Below, in pieces: positions 46,754 to 55,403 of a stretch of 64,000 nucleotides of DNA (position 1 is the first letter of the stretch; every line of letters begins with the position of its first letter). Below the pieces are notes generated by a model. It was not told the origin of the DNA and made no database searches. It saw only the letters and a list, made by a program, of their open reading frames with translations. This stretch comes from Sphingomonas sp. LM7. GTDB taxonomy: Bacteria > Pseudomonadota > Alphaproteobacteria > Sphingomonadales > Sphingomonadaceae. The translations under genes were made by a program, and so were the position numbers. The stretch covers positions 3,007,001 through 3,071,000 of the forward strand of contig NZ_CP019511.1 of assembly GCF_002002925.1 (NCBI RefSeq). The letters run 5' to 3'.

Positions 46754-47966
46754 AGGCGGAGGCATTCGCGCTTTCCTCCACAGCGAGGCGGCCGGCGGAA
46801 TCGTGCTGATGGCCGCGGCGGCGTGCGCGATGCTGGTCGCCAACCTGCCGGGGCTGTCGGCGCAATATTTTCACCTGCTCCACCTCGAGACCGGCCCGGT
46901 GATCAGCCCGCGCTACGGGCCGATGACGGTGCATCTGTGGATCAACGATGCAGCGATGGCGCTGTTCTTCCTGCTCGTCGGGCTCGAGATCAAGCGCGAG
47001 TTCGTCGACGGGCGGCTGGCGAGCTGGAAGCGGCGGCGGCTGCCGGTGCTGGCGGCAGCGGCGGGGATGGCGGTGCCGGGGGCGGTCTTCCTGTTCGTCA
47101 CGCGCGGCCATGGCGCGCTGGGCAATGGCTGGGCGATTCCGGCCGCTACCGACATCGCCTTCGCGATCGGGGTGCTGGCGATCCTGGGCAAGCGCGCGCC
47201 TGCCTCACTCAAGCTGTTCCTGACCACCGTGGCGATCGTCGACGATCTCGGTGCGGTGGCGATCATCGCCTTGTTCTACACCGCCGAGCTCGATCTCGTG
47301 GCGCTGGCCGCGGGCGGCGGCGTGCTGCTGGCGATGGCGGCGCTCAACCGCAGCGGCAGCAAGCGGCTCGCTTTCTTCCTGCCGCTCGCCTGCCTGCTCT
47401 GGTATTTCGTGTTCCGATCGGGGGTGCATGCGACGATCGCCGGCGTCGCCGCGGCGCTGACCATTCCGATCACGCGCTCGCCCGCCGCGCCCGACGATGC
47501 CGAATCGCCGCTCCACCGGCTCGAGCACGGGCTCCATCCCTGGTCGGCTTTCCTGATCGTGCCGCTGTTCGGCTTCGCCAATGCCGGCGTGTCGCTTGCC
47601 GGGATGAGTCCGGCGATCCTGCTGGCGCCACTGCCGCTGGGGATCGCGCTGGGGCTGTTCCTCGGCAAGCAGATCGGAATCTTCGGCAGCATCTGGATCG
47701 CGCACCGAACCGGCTTTGCGCCGCGGCCGGGCTGGGCGAGCTGGCCGCAAGTCTATGGCGTGTCGCTGCTCGCCGGGATCGGCTTCACGATGAGCCTGTT
47801 CATCGGCGGGCTCGCTTTTCCCGGCAACGCATTGCTCGCCGACGAAGTGAAGATCGGCGTGCTCGCGGGATCGTTGCTCTCGGCAGTCGCGGGCTATCTG
47901 GTGCTGCGACTCGCGCCGCGGCGGCGGGTGCTGGCGGTCAGGCTGCTCGCAAGGCGGCGGGCCTGA
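46728..47966 (+). CDS. nhaA: Na+/H+ antiporter NhaA
   Basis: A 412-residue antiporter with about twelve helices. The ion-binding aspartate pair is in FLTTVAIVDDLGAVAIIALFYT (about residue 165), and the pH-sensor region is HLWINDAAMALFFLLVGLEIKREFVDGRL. The GTG start is well supported by AGGAGG six bases upstream. The first residues, LRQAQHERG, come from a REP-like repeat arm. The 3' end overlaps the convergent MFS gene by 29 bases. Confidence 0.94.
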   Translation: MLRQAQHERGGGIRAFLHSEAAGGIVLMAAAACAMLVANLPGLSAQYFHLLHLETGPVISPRYGPMTVHLWINDAAMALFFLLVGLEIKREFVDGRLASWKRRRLPVLAAAAGMAVPGAVFLFVTRGHGALGNGWAIPAATDIAFAIGVLAILGKRAPASLKLFLTTVAIVDDLGAVAIIALFYTAELDLVALAAGGGVLLAMAALNRSGSKRLAFFLPLACLLWYFVFRSGVHATIAGVAAALTIPITRSPAAPDDAESPLHRLEHGLHPWSAFLIVPLFGFANAGVSLAGMSPAILLAPLPLGIALGLFLGKQIGIFGSIWIAHRTGFAPRPGWASWPQVYGVSLLAGIGFTMSLFIGGLAFPGNALLADEVKIGVLAGSLLSAVAGYLVLRLAPRRRVLAVRLLARRRA

Positions 47967-49137
47967 GCGCGCGGCGCTCGACCAGCATCGCGACGCACCA
48001 GATCGCAAAGCCGCCCAGCGCCAGGCCGGCGCCGACATAGCCGGTCGAGGTCCAGCCCCAGCCCGCCGCGATCGCCATCCCGCCGAGCCAGGGACCGAGC
48101 GCATTGGCAGTGTTGAACGCCGAATGGTTGAGCGAGGCGGCGAGCCCCTGTGCCTCTCCGGCGACGTCCATCAGCCGGGTCTGGAGGATCGCGCCGAGCG
48201 CGCCGGAGAAGCCGATCGCGAACACCGAGAGGCACAAGGTCCAGAACTGCCCGGCGGCCAGCGGATAGACGGCAAGCGCCGCTGCGCTGAACAGCAGCAG
48301 CACCGCCGCGGACGGCATCAGCGCGCGATCGGCGAATTTGGGGACGATGATATTGCCCGCAGTCATCCCCGCGCCGAACACCGCGAGCGCGACCGGGATC
48401 GACGATGCCGAGACGCGAGTCACTTCGAGCAGAGTCGAGGCGACATAGGTGTAGACGCAGAACAAGCCTCCAAAGCCGATCGCGCTGATCCCGAGCGTCA
48501 GCCAGACCTGGCCGTTGGCGAGCGCGCCGAGTTCGCGCAGCGGGCTAGCGTCGTGCGCCGGCCTGTCCCGCGGGGCGAGCCACCAGACCAGCGACACGGT
48601 GAGCAAGGCGAGCACCGCGACGACGGCGAAGCCCCAGCGCCAGCCGATCGCCTGCCCCATCCAATTGGCGAGCGGCACGCCGATCACCGTGGCGATGGTC
48701 AGTCCGAGCAGCACGCGGCCGACCGCCTGCGAGCGCTTGTTGTCGGGCACCAGCGAGGCAGCGACGAGCGCGGCGATGCCGAAATAGGCGCCGTGCGGCA
48801 GCCCGCTGAGGAAGCGGAACACCAGCATCCAGCCATAGGTCGGCGCGAGCGCGCTCAGCCCGTTGAACAGCGCGAAGCTGGCCATCAGCAGGATCAGCAT
48901 CGTCCGCCGCGCCATCCTGGCGCCCAACACCGCGAGCAACGGCGCGCCGACGACTACGCCGAGCGCATAGACGCTGATGACATGCCCCGCAGTCGGCTCA
49001 TCGACACCGAGCCCGCGCGCCATGTCGGGGATCAGGCTCATCGTCGCGAATTCGGTGGTGCCGATCGCGAACCCGCCCATCGCCAGCGCGAAATGGACGA
49101 GTGCGACGGGTGTTACGCGAGGAGCTGGGGCATGCAT
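47938..49137 (-). CDS. MFS transporter, DHA1 family
   Basis: A 399-residue transporter with twelve helices. The N-terminal pattern [53 protein letters not shown], then [19 protein letters not shown], places it with the YdhP/arabinose-efflux-like branch of DHA1 exporters. The substrate is unknown. The start was set at [10 protein letters not shown]; a GGAG lies too far upstream to be certain. It overlaps the nhaA 3' end. Confidence 0.88.
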   Translation of the reverse strand: MHAPAPRVTPVALVHFALAMGGFAIGTTEFATMSLIPDMARGLGVDEPTAGHVISVYALGVVVGAPLLAVLGARMARRTMLILLMASFALFNGLSALAPTYGWMLVFRFLSGLPHGAYFGIAALVAASLVPDNKRSQAVGRVLLGLTIATVIGVPLANWMGQAIGWRWGFAVVAVLALLTVSLVWWLAPRDRPAHDASPLRELGALANGQVWLTLGISAIGFGGLFCVYTYVASTLLEVTRVSASSIPVALAVFGAGMTAGNIIVPKFADRALMPSAAVLLLFSAAALAVYPLAAGQFWTLCLSVFAIGFSGALGAILQTRLMDVAGEAQGLAASLNHSAFNTANALGPWLGGMAIAAGWGWTSTGYVGAGLALGGFAIWCVAMLVERRALRPAALRAA

Positions 49138-49226
49138 CGCCCTCAAGTGGCCATGCTGCAGTGCAGCGTCAACCGGTGCGGGCTGCACATACGAATGCAG
49201 TGCGTGCAATCCCAGGGTACAGCGCC

Positions 49227-49760
49227 TCAGCTGGTGAAGCGCAGCCCGCTGAACAGCACGTCGCCTGTCGAGCATGCGACGCGCGCAGTCGATGGCGCGA
49301 TCGGAACGGCAGCCTCGGCCTTCTTCTTGCCCAGCACCGCGCTTGCCTTGCCGTCGGCGATCGTCAGCTGAAACGGCACCGTCGTATCGAGTCCGAGGTC
49401 ACCGAGCGAAAGAAACTCGTCCTTGCCGTTGCGGATGATGCGCAGCCGGGCTGCGAGCAGGTTCCGCCGGAACCGTGCAGCGCCGATAATCTCCAACCGC
49501 GCCTGCCAGCTCCCGTCTTTGGCGTGGAAAACGGCGGCACCAAGCGTCAGATATTTGGGATGCATCGACATTCTGGAGATCGAGACGCTGCCCGCGACAC
49601 TGGCATTAGGCGCCGCCTCGCCGACAAGCTGATTCTTGTGATGCCCGGCCCCTGCCCGGCAGTCGAACACCCCCGTCTGGGCGGGAGATTCGGTCTGCGC
49701 CCGGCTGGGTCCACCCGTCATCATCACCAGCCCGCAGGCGGCCAGCAAGTTCCTGTGCAT
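49227..49760 (-). CDS. Hypothetical secreted protein
   Basis: A 177-residue protein starting [17 protein letters not shown] with a signal peptide cleaved probably near residue 22 (PSRA-QT). Two cysteines (FDCRAG and VACSTGD) could form a disulfide. The body is mixed strands and resembles beta-rich periplasmic proteins, but no family is recognised. A GAGGGGAAAAGG upstream supports the start. It lies downstream of etfBA but beyond a strong hairpin, so is probably a separate unit. Confidence 0.7.
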   Translation of the reverse strand: MHRNLLAACGLVMMTGGPSRAQTESPAQTGVFDCRAGAGHHKNQLVGEAAPNASVAGSVSISRMSMHPKYLTLGAAVFHAKDGSWQARLEIIGAARFRRNLLAARLRIIRNGKDEFLSLGDLGLDTTVPFQLTIADGKASAVLGKKKAEAAVPIAPSTARVACSTGDVLFSGLRFTS

Positions 49761-49835
49761 CCTTTTCCCCTCTGGCGCCGGAGCATAGCGCAAATCAGGT
49801 GCCGAGCCAGGACTGCATCGAACGCAGACAGAAAT

Positions 49836-49866
49836 GGGGCGGCCGCACTGGCAGGTGCGCCGCCCC
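49836..49866 (-). terminator. Hairpin terminator after etfA
   Basis: GGGGCGGC and GCCGCCCC (8 bp), continued inward by GCAC and GTGC with one bulged base, form a long GC stem starting 26 bases after the etfA stop. On the minus strand it is followed by ATTTCTGT; the plus strand side has CTTTTCTT. It should end the etfBA transcript. Confidence 0.75.
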
Positions 49867-49891
49867 TTTTCTTCGCAAAATCAAGTCAGGC

Positions 49892-50821
49892 TCAGAGCTT
49901 CTCGGTGAGCTCCGGAACGATCTTGAACAGGTCGCCGACCAGGCCGATGTCCGCGACCTGGAAGATCGGGGCGTCCTCGTCCTTGTTGATCGCGATGATC
50001 GTCTTCGAATCCTTCATGCCGGCAAGGTGCTGGATCGCGCCCGAGATGCCGACCGCGACATAGACTTCGGGGGCGACGATCTTGCCGGTCTGGCCGACCT
50101 GATAGTCGTTGGGCGCATAGCCGGCGTCCACGGCGGCGCGGCTCGCACCCACCGCGGCGCCGAGCTTGTCGGCGAGCGGATCGATCAGCGCGTGGAACTG
50201 CTCCGACGAGCCGAGCGCGCGACCGCCCGAGACGATCACCTTGGCGGCGGTCAGCTCGGGTCGCGTCGATTCGGCGATCTCGGCGCCGGCGAAGGTCGAG
50301 AGGCCCTTGTCGCCCGCACCGCTCACTGCCTCGACCGTGCCCGAACCGCCGCTGGTCGCCGCCTTTTCGAAGGCCGTGCCGCGCACGGTGATCACCAGCT
50401 TCTTGTCGCTGGTCTGGACGGTGGCGATCGCGTTGCCGGCATAGATCGGGCGGGTGAAGGTATCGGCACCCTCGACCGACAGGATGTCCGAGATCTGCAT
50501 CACGTCGAGCAGCGCGGCGACGCGCGGCGCGATGTTCTTGCCGGTGGTCGTCGCCGGGAAGACGACGGCGTCATGCGTCTCCATCAGCGAGACGATCAGC
50601 GGCGCGACATTCTCGGCGAGCGCATGTTCGTATGCCGCGTCGTCGGCGAGGTGAACCTTGCCCACGCCGGCGATCCTGGCGGCTTCGTCGGCCACCGCGG
50701 CGGCCCCCGAACCGGCGACGAGGAGATGGACTTCACCAAGCTGCGAGGCAGCGGTGACGGCGGCGAGCGTCGCGTCCTTGACGCTCTTGTTGTCGTGTTC
50801 GACCCAGACCAACGTCTTCAC
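49892..50821 (-). CDS. etfA: Electron transfer flavoprotein subunit alpha
   Basis: A 309-residue ETF alpha subunit. The C-terminal FAD-binding domain is clear: [72 protein letters not shown] and [16 protein letters not shown]. With EtfB it passes electrons from acyl-CoA and related dehydrogenases to ETF-ubiquinone oxidoreductase. The start is GTG in a GTGA overlap with the etfB stop. Confidence 0.96.
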   Translation of the reverse strand: MKTLVWVEHDNKSVKDATLAAVTAASQLGEVHLLVAGSGAAAVADEAARIAGVGKVHLADDAAYEHALAENVAPLIVSLMETHDAVVFPATTTGKNIAPRVAALLDVMQISDILSVEGADTFTRPIYAGNAIATVQTSDKKLVITVRGTAFEKAATSGGSGTVEAVSGAGDKGLSTFAGAEIAESTRPELTAAKVIVSGGRALGSSEQFHALIDPLADKLGAAVGASRAAVDAGYAPNDYQVGQTGKIVAPEVYVAVGISGAIQHLAGMKDSKTIIAINKDEDAPIFQVADIGLVGDLFKIVPELTEKL

Positions 50822-51570
50822 TTGGCGACTCCCAGACCCTTGAGCTTCTCGACCAGCTCGTCGACCGAGCCCACCTTGATGCCGGCCTGGCGCTTGCCGG
50901 GCTCGACGACCTTGAGCGTCTTGAGGCGCGGCGAAACATCGACGCCATAGTCGGCGATCGTCTTCTTCGCGACCGGCTTGGTCTTGGCCTTCATGATGTT
51001 GGGCAGCGTGGCGTAGCGCGGCTCGTTGAGGCGCAGATCGGTGGTGACGATCGCGGGAAGCTTGAGATCGACGGTCTCGAGACCGCCATCGACTTCGCGG
51101 GTGACCTTGACGCCGTTGCCGCCGAGCTCGACCTTCGAAGCGAAGGTGCCCTGGCTCCAGCCGAGCAGCGCGGCGAGCATCTGGCCGGTCTGGTTCGAAT
51201 CGTCATCGATCGCCTGCTTGCCGAGGATGACCAGCCCGGGCTGCTCCTCTTCGGCAACCTTGGCGAGCAGCTTGGCGACGGCCAGCGGCTCGACTTCGTC
51301 TTCGGTGGCGATCAGGATGGCGCGGTCGGCGCCCATCGCGCGCGCAGTGAGCAGCACGTCGGTCTCGGCCTTGGGCACGCCGATCGTGACGACCACGACT
51401 TCGGTGGCGGCGCCCTTTTCCTTCAGGCGCACGGCTTCCTCGATCGCGATCTCGTCGAACGGGTTCATGCTCATCTTGACGTTGGCCAGATCGACCCCCG
51501 TCCCGTCCGCCTTCACGCGGGGCTTCACGTTGTAGTCAAGCACCCGCTTGACCGGCACCAACACCTTCAT
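50818..51570 (-). CDS. etfB: Electron transfer flavoprotein subunit beta
   Basis: A 250-residue ETF beta subunit that binds AMP. It opens [27 protein letters not shown] and has [41 protein letters not shown] and [30 protein letters not shown], all typical. It is coupled to etfA by a GTGA overlap. A dyad 66 bases upstream of the start is a candidate operator. Confidence 0.96.
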   Translation of the reverse strand: MKVLVPVKRVLDYNVKPRVKADGTGVDLANVKMSMNPFDEIAIEEAVRLKEKGAATEVVVVTIGVPKAETDVLLTARAMGADRAILIATEDEVEPLAVAKLLAKVAEEEQPGLVILGKQAIDDDSNQTGQMLAALLGWSQGTFASKVELGGNGVKVTREVDGGLETVDLKLPAIVTTDLRLNEPRYATLPNIMKAKTKPVAKKTIADYGVDVSPRLKTLKVVEPGKRQAGIKVGSVDELVEKLKGLGVAK

Positions 51571-51635
51571 CTGCTTCTCTCCCTTGGCTCCTGTTTCCGG
51601 GGAGGAAAGGGCCTGGTTAAAGATCTCACTGACTT

Positions 51636-51651
51636 ACGTTTACGCGAACGT
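51636..51651. promoter_or_regulatory. Dyad upstream of etfBA
   Basis: ACGTTTACGCGAACGT is a near-perfect 16-base dyad (arms ACGTT and AACGT) about 66 bases before etfB, touching the stop of the GFA gene. TTGACG, read on the minus strand beside it, could be a -35. Dyads of this ACGT-rich kind are typical of TetR or MerR regulators of fatty-acid and branched-chain amino-acid breakdown; the match is by appearance only. Confidence 0.45.
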
Positions 51652-52109
51652 CAACCTGCGCGCGAACGGGCGAATTCCTCGATCAACGGCTGGAACGATT
51701 CGGAAGGCGGATAGGCTGCGAAGCTGTGCGTGGCGCCCGTCCTGGCCCAGGGCAGCGCTTCGGCGGTGAACGTCTCGAAGAACGGCGGATCGGCCGGCGG
51801 CACGTCGAGCAGGGTAGTACGCACGTTGACGAACGCATCGAACCCTTCGGGTCGGGTGAACATCCAGCTCATGCAATGGCCGCAGAAATAATGCCGCGTG
51901 GCGCCGTGGAGACCGCCGATCACCGGTTCGCCGGCGACCACGTCGAATGCCTCGGCAGGCCAGGCGCCGCTCACCGAATAGGCGCTTGCGCTCATGCGCT
52001 GGCAGCCGCGGCAATGGCAGGCGCTGGTGAAGCTCGGCGCGCCGGACAGGCGGAAGCGGACGCGCGCGCAGCGACATCCCCCTTCCACCGTGCCAGGCGC
52101 GTCGGTCAT
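51651..52109 (-). CDS. GFA family (glutathione-dependent formaldehyde-activating-like) protein
   Basis: A 152-residue zinc protein of the GFA/CENP-V fold. The cysteine motifs are complete: [21 protein letters not shown] and [12 protein letters not shown]. The founding member was proposed to help glutathione-formaldehyde adduct formation, but most relatives have unknown function. Its start overlaps the sucC stop (ATGA), so it is translated with a TCA-cycle enzyme, an unusual pairing. Confidence 0.88.
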   Translation of the reverse strand: MTDAPGTVEGGCRCARVRFRLSGAPSFTSACHCRGCQRMSASAYSVSGAWPAEAFDVVAGEPVIGGLHGATRHYFCGHCMSWMFTRPEGFDAFVNVRTTLLDVPPADPPFFETFTAEALPWARTGATHSFAAYPPSESFQPLIEEFARSRAG

Positions 52110-53305
52110 GCCGCCTTCTGGACCTCCGCGACGATCTTCTTCGCCGCGTCGCCCAGGTCGTTCGCCGGAACGATGGCGAGGCCCGAATTGGCGAGGATCG
52201 CCTTGCCCTCGGCGACATTGGTGCCTTCGAGGCGGACGACCAGCGGAACCTGGAGATTCACTTCCTTCGCCGCGGCGACGATGCCCTCGGCGATGATGTC
52301 GCAGCGCATGATCCCGCCGAAGATGTTGACGAGAATGCCCTTCACCGCGGGATCGCTCAGGATGATCTTGAACGCCGCAGTCACCTTCTCCTTGTTGGCG
52401 CCGCCGCCGACGTCGAGGAAGTTGGCCGGGAACATGCCGTTGAGCTTGATGATGTCCATAGTCGCCATGGCGAGGCCGGCGCCATTGACCATGCAGCCGA
52501 TGTCGCCGTCGAGCTTGATATAGGCCAGGTCGTACTTCGACGCCTCGAGCTCCATCGGATCCTCTTCGGTCTCGTCGCGCAGCTCGGCGAGATCCTTGTG
52601 GCGGAACATCGCGTTGCCGTCGAAGGCGACCTTGGCGTCGAGCACCATCAGCTTGCCGTCGTCGGTGACGGCGAGTGGGTTGATCTCGATCTGCTCGGCA
52701 TCGGTGCCGAGGAACGCGTCGTACAGCTTCGAGGCGGTGTTGGCGGCCTGCTTGGCGAGGTCGCCGGTCAGCCCGAGCGCCGCGGCGACGGCGCGGCCGT
52801 GATGCGCCATGAACCCGGTCGCCGGATCGATATCGATGCTGTGGATCTTCTCGGGCGTGTCGTGCGCGACGGTCTCGATGTCCATGCCGCCCTCCGTCGA
52901 GGCGACCATCGAGATGCGGCCGGTGGCGCGATTGACCAGCAGCGCGAGGTAGAATTCCTTGGCGATGTCGACGCCGTCGGTGACGTAGAGGCGGTTGACC
53001 TGCTTGCCATGCTCGCCGGTCTGGATCGTCACCAGCGTGTTGCCGAGCATGTCGGTCGCCGCGGCGCGGACCTCGTCCTCGGTCTTGGCGAGGCGGACGC
53101 CGCCCTTGGCGTCGGGCCCGAGTTCCTTGAACTTGCCCTTGCCGCGGCCGCCGGCATGGATCTGCGCCTTCACGACGTAGAGTGGCCCGGGGAGCTTCTT
53201 CGAAGCCTCGACGGCTTCCTCGACGCTGAGTGCGGCAAAGCCGGCCGGGACGGGCACGCCGAACTTGGCGAGCAATTCCTTGGCCTGATATTCGTGGATA
53301 TTCAT
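52106..53305 (-). CDS. sucC: Succinyl-CoA synthetase (ADP-forming) subunit beta
   Basis: A 399-residue ATP-grasp enzyme. It opens [25 protein letters not shown] and has [47 protein letters not shown] and the CoA-ligase part [40 protein letters not shown]. SucC needs SucD for activity; sucD is not next to it here. The gene after it, in an ATGA overlap, is a GFA protein. A 25-base dyad lies about 85-110 bases upstream of the start. Confidence 0.96.
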   Translation of the reverse strand: MNIHEYQAKELLAKFGVPVPAGFAALSVEEAVEASKKLPGPLYVVKAQIHAGGRGKGKFKELGPDAKGGVRLAKTEDEVRAAATDMLGNTLVTIQTGEHGKQVNRLYVTDGVDIAKEFYLALLVNRATGRISMVASTEGGMDIETVAHDTPEKIHSIDIDPATGFMAHHGRAVAAALGLTGDLAKQAANTASKLYDAFLGTDAEQIEINPLAVTDDGKLMVLDAKVAFDGNAMFRHKDLAELRDETEEDPMELEASKYDLAYIKLDGDIGCMVNGAGLAMATMDIIKLNGMFPANFLDVGGGANKEKVTAAFKIILSDPAVKGILVNIFGGIMRCDIIAEGIVAAAKEVNLQVPLVVRLEGTNVAEGKAILANSGLAIVPANDLGDAAKKIVAEVQKAA

Positions 53306-53390
53306 GGGCGCGCCCTCATCTGGCTGGCGGGATCGAGTTTGCGGACGCCTTAAGCACGCCACGCCCGCGAGTCCAAATCTTTTCCACGCA

Positions 53391-53415
53391 ATTGAGATCG
53401 CGTCGCAATCTCAAT
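53391..53415. promoter_or_regulatory. Long dyad upstream of sucC
   Basis: Arms ATTGAGAT (53391-53398) and ATCTCAAT (53408-53415) are perfect inverted repeats, with a further GCG/CGC pair inside, giving a dyad of 25 bases. It sits in the 234-base gap between sucC and the small lipoprotein gene, both on the minus strand. It may be an operator for sucC or a terminator-like element; there is no U-tract on the minus strand. Confidence 0.45.
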
Positions 53416-53539
53416 ATGTTTTCGTGTATGCGGTACGTATCGACTTGGCACTAGTCACCCGGCCCTTGCCAGGGGCCGCTACCTTCAACGGATCGATGAC
53501 CCTCGCGATCCCGTCGCAAGGCGGAAGCACTGAAATCAT

Positions 53540-53848
53540 CTAGCCGGCAAAGCCCGTCGCGCAGAGCGCAGCCGAGCTCGACGTGACGCCAAGGATCTGC
53601 GCGTCGCCCAGCGCACGGACGCGGTGGAGGAACTGATCGACCGACTCCGCGCCCCCGGCATAGGGCAGGTCGGCAATCCGCATCAGCTGCTTGAGCGACA
53701 GCCGGTCGACCATCCGCTGCGCCATGCAGGCGGAAAGCGGCTTGGGCAGGCCCGAGCGGATCAGTCCCGCGCGCAGTCGCGCTTCGGGGACGGCGCACCC
53801 GGCGAGCAGCAGCGCGGCGAGGGGAGCAAGATACATGGTGTTGCGCAT
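53540..53848 (-). CDS. Small hypothetical lipoprotein
   Basis: A 102-residue protein starting MRNTMYLAPLAALLLAGCAVPE; the lipobox LAGC places the lipidated cysteine near residue 18. Two further cysteines (SACMAQR and ALCATG) may form a disulfide. The body is helical (LKQLMRIADLPYAGGAESVDQFLHRVRAL). No family recognised. The second methionine is an alternative start. Its 5' end is close to the divergent DUF1579-like gene. Confidence 0.65.
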   Translation of the reverse strand: MRNTMYLAPLAALLLAGCAVPEARLRAGLIRSGLPKPLSACMAQRMVDRLSLKQLMRIADLPYAGGAESVDQFLHRVRALGDAQILGVTSSSAALCATGFAG

Positions 53849-53870
53849 CGTGCCCCGCTATCGGCCGCGA

Positions 53871-54356
53871 ATGATCCTAGCAACCGCGCTCGCCCTGCTC
53901 TCCGCTCCGGCCGATCCCGCCCATGCTGCGCTCGATCGACTCGCCGGCTGCTGGGATGCGCCGGGCGACGTGATGGGCAAGCCCGTCGCGACTCGGGTGC
54001 GCGGTGCCTGGCGCCTCGGCGGCCGCTATCTCCTGCTCGAGATGCACGGCCTGGACCCCGCCGATCCCTATGATGCCGCGATCGTCCTCGGCGACCATGA
54101 CAAGATCAAGCTGAGCAGCTGGTGGATGGACAGCTTCGGCCCCGGACAGAGCAGCGCGGGCACGGGCGACGTGCAGGACGGCGCGATCCTGGTCGATTAT
54201 CGCTACCCCGATACGGTCTATGCCAACCGCTTCGCTCCGGACGGGAAGGGCTGGCGCTGGACGATCGTCGAGCGCAAGTCCGACGGCAGCGAAAAGCCCT
54301 TCGCGTCGTATCGCCTGACTCCCGCCGCATGCGGCGGCACCAACTTCGCCTTCTAA
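53871..54356 (+). CDS. Secreted DUF1579-like protein
   Basis: A 161-residue protein with a cleavable signal peptide (MILATALALLSAPADPAHA, cut near residue 19). The mature part, LDRLAGCWDAPGDVMGKPVATRVRGAWRLGGRYLLLEMHGL and later DGKGWRWTIVERKSDGSEKPFASYRLTP, resembles DUF1579 / lipocalin-like barrels ('l..l.G.W...g......r..w.lggrfl'). Its function is unknown. ATG at 53835 would add 12 residues and overlap the opposite lipoprotein start. It is followed 39 bases later by crtZ. Confidence 0.65.
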   Translation: MILATALALLSAPADPAHAALDRLAGCWDAPGDVMGKPVATRVRGAWRLGGRYLLLEMHGLDPADPYDAAIVLGDHDKIKLSSWWMDSFGPGQSSAGTGDVQDGAILVDYRYPDTVYANRFAPDGKGWRWTIVERKSDGSEKPFASYRLTPAACGGTNFAF

Positions 54357-54395
54357 CCGGCTGACGCAGGCGCTCGCGCATCCTATGTTAGCTGG

Positions 54396-54896
54396 ATGAA
54401 CCCCTGGCTCGGCATCCTGTTGTTCGTCGCTACCGTCGCCGGGATGGAGGCGTTCGCCTATGCCGCGCATCGCTGGGTGATGCATGGCCCCGGCTGGTTC
54501 CTGCATGAAAGCCATCATCGGCCGCGCACCGGCGCATTCGAACTCAACGATCTCTATGCGGTGATCTTCGCGGTGCCTTCGTTCGTGCTGCTGCTCGGCG
54601 GCGTGCAGCTCGGCTGGTGGCCGGGCTTTGCCTGGATCGGCGCGGGAATCGCCGCCTATGGCGCGATCTATTTCGGCTTTCATGACGTCATCGTCCACAA
54701 GCGCCTCCCGCACCGCTACGTCGCCCGCTCGCGCTACATGAAGCGCATCGTCCAGGCGCATCGGCTGCACCACGCAGTGGAGAGCAAGCACGGCACGGTC
54801 AGCTTTGGCTTTCTCTGGGCGCCGGCGGCCGAGATGCTCAAGCGCCAGCTCAAGGCGCGCGGCGGATCGATCCGGGGCAGCATCGACTCGGATTGA
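54396..54896 (+). CDS. crtZ: Beta-carotene 3-hydroxylase
   Basis: A 166-residue membrane di-iron hydroxylase that adds 3-hydroxyl groups to beta-carotene rings to give zeaxanthin. The histidine boxes are complete: [41 protein letters not shown] and [23 protein letters not shown]. Sphingomonads make zeaxanthin-derived yellow pigments such as nostoxanthin, so this fits the host. Other carotenoid genes are not in the window. Confidence 0.95.
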   Translation: MNPWLGILLFVATVAGMEAFAYAAHRWVMHGPGWFLHESHHRPRTGAFELNDLYAVIFAVPSFVLLLGGVQLGWWPGFAWIGAGIAAYGAIYFGFHDVIVHKRLPHRYVARSRYMKRIVQAHRLHHAVESKHGTVSFGFLWAPAAEMLKRQLKARGGSIRGSIDSD

Positions 54897-54928
54897 CGCG
54901 CGCGCGGGCCGGGCACACATCTAAGTCC

Positions 54929-55363
54929 ATGGAACAGCTCAACCTGTCCGAGTCCGAATGGCGTAAGCGCCTCTCTCCCGAACAATTCCATGTCTTGCGC
55001 GAAGCCGGCACCGAACGCCCCTTTTCGGGGCGGTACAACGACAACAAGGCCGACGGCCTCTATCGCTGCGCCGCGTGCCAGCTCGAATTGTTCGACAGCG
55101 TCGACAAATATGATTCTGGCTCGGGCTGGCCGAGCTTCACCCAGCCGGTGGCGGCCGGGAATGTCGTCGAGCATGCCGATATCACCCATGGCATGCGGCG
55201 AGTCGAAGTGCGCTGCGCACGGTGCGACGGGCATCTCGGCCATGTCTTCCCCGATGGCCCGCCGCCGACGGGCCTGCGCTATTGCATGAACTCGGTCAGC
55301 CTCGAATTCCGTTCACGCAGCGGCAACGCAAATGGCGCTAGCGCCGCACCGTCCGGCGCCTGA
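54929..55363 (+). CDS. msrB: Peptide-methionine (R)-S-oxide reductase
   Basis: A 144-residue cytosolic MsrB. The two zinc CxxC motifs (CAAC and CARC) and the catalytic cysteine in [13 protein letters not shown] (about residue 120) are present, with [14 protein letters not shown] before. It reduces R-sulfoxides of methionine. ATG at 54929 gives a length normal for the family; a TTG at 54893 overlapping crtZ would add 12 residues. Confidence 0.95.
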   Translation: MEQLNLSESEWRKRLSPEQFHVLREAGTERPFSGRYNDNKADGLYRCAACQLELFDSVDKYDSGSGWPSFTQPVAAGNVVEHADITHGMRRVEVRCARCDGHLGHVFPDGPPPTGLRYCMNSVSLEFRSRSGNANGASAAPSGA

Positions 55364-55403
55364 TTCTTGTGAGCCGCCGCTTTAGGGCTTAACCACCGCT
55401 CCG

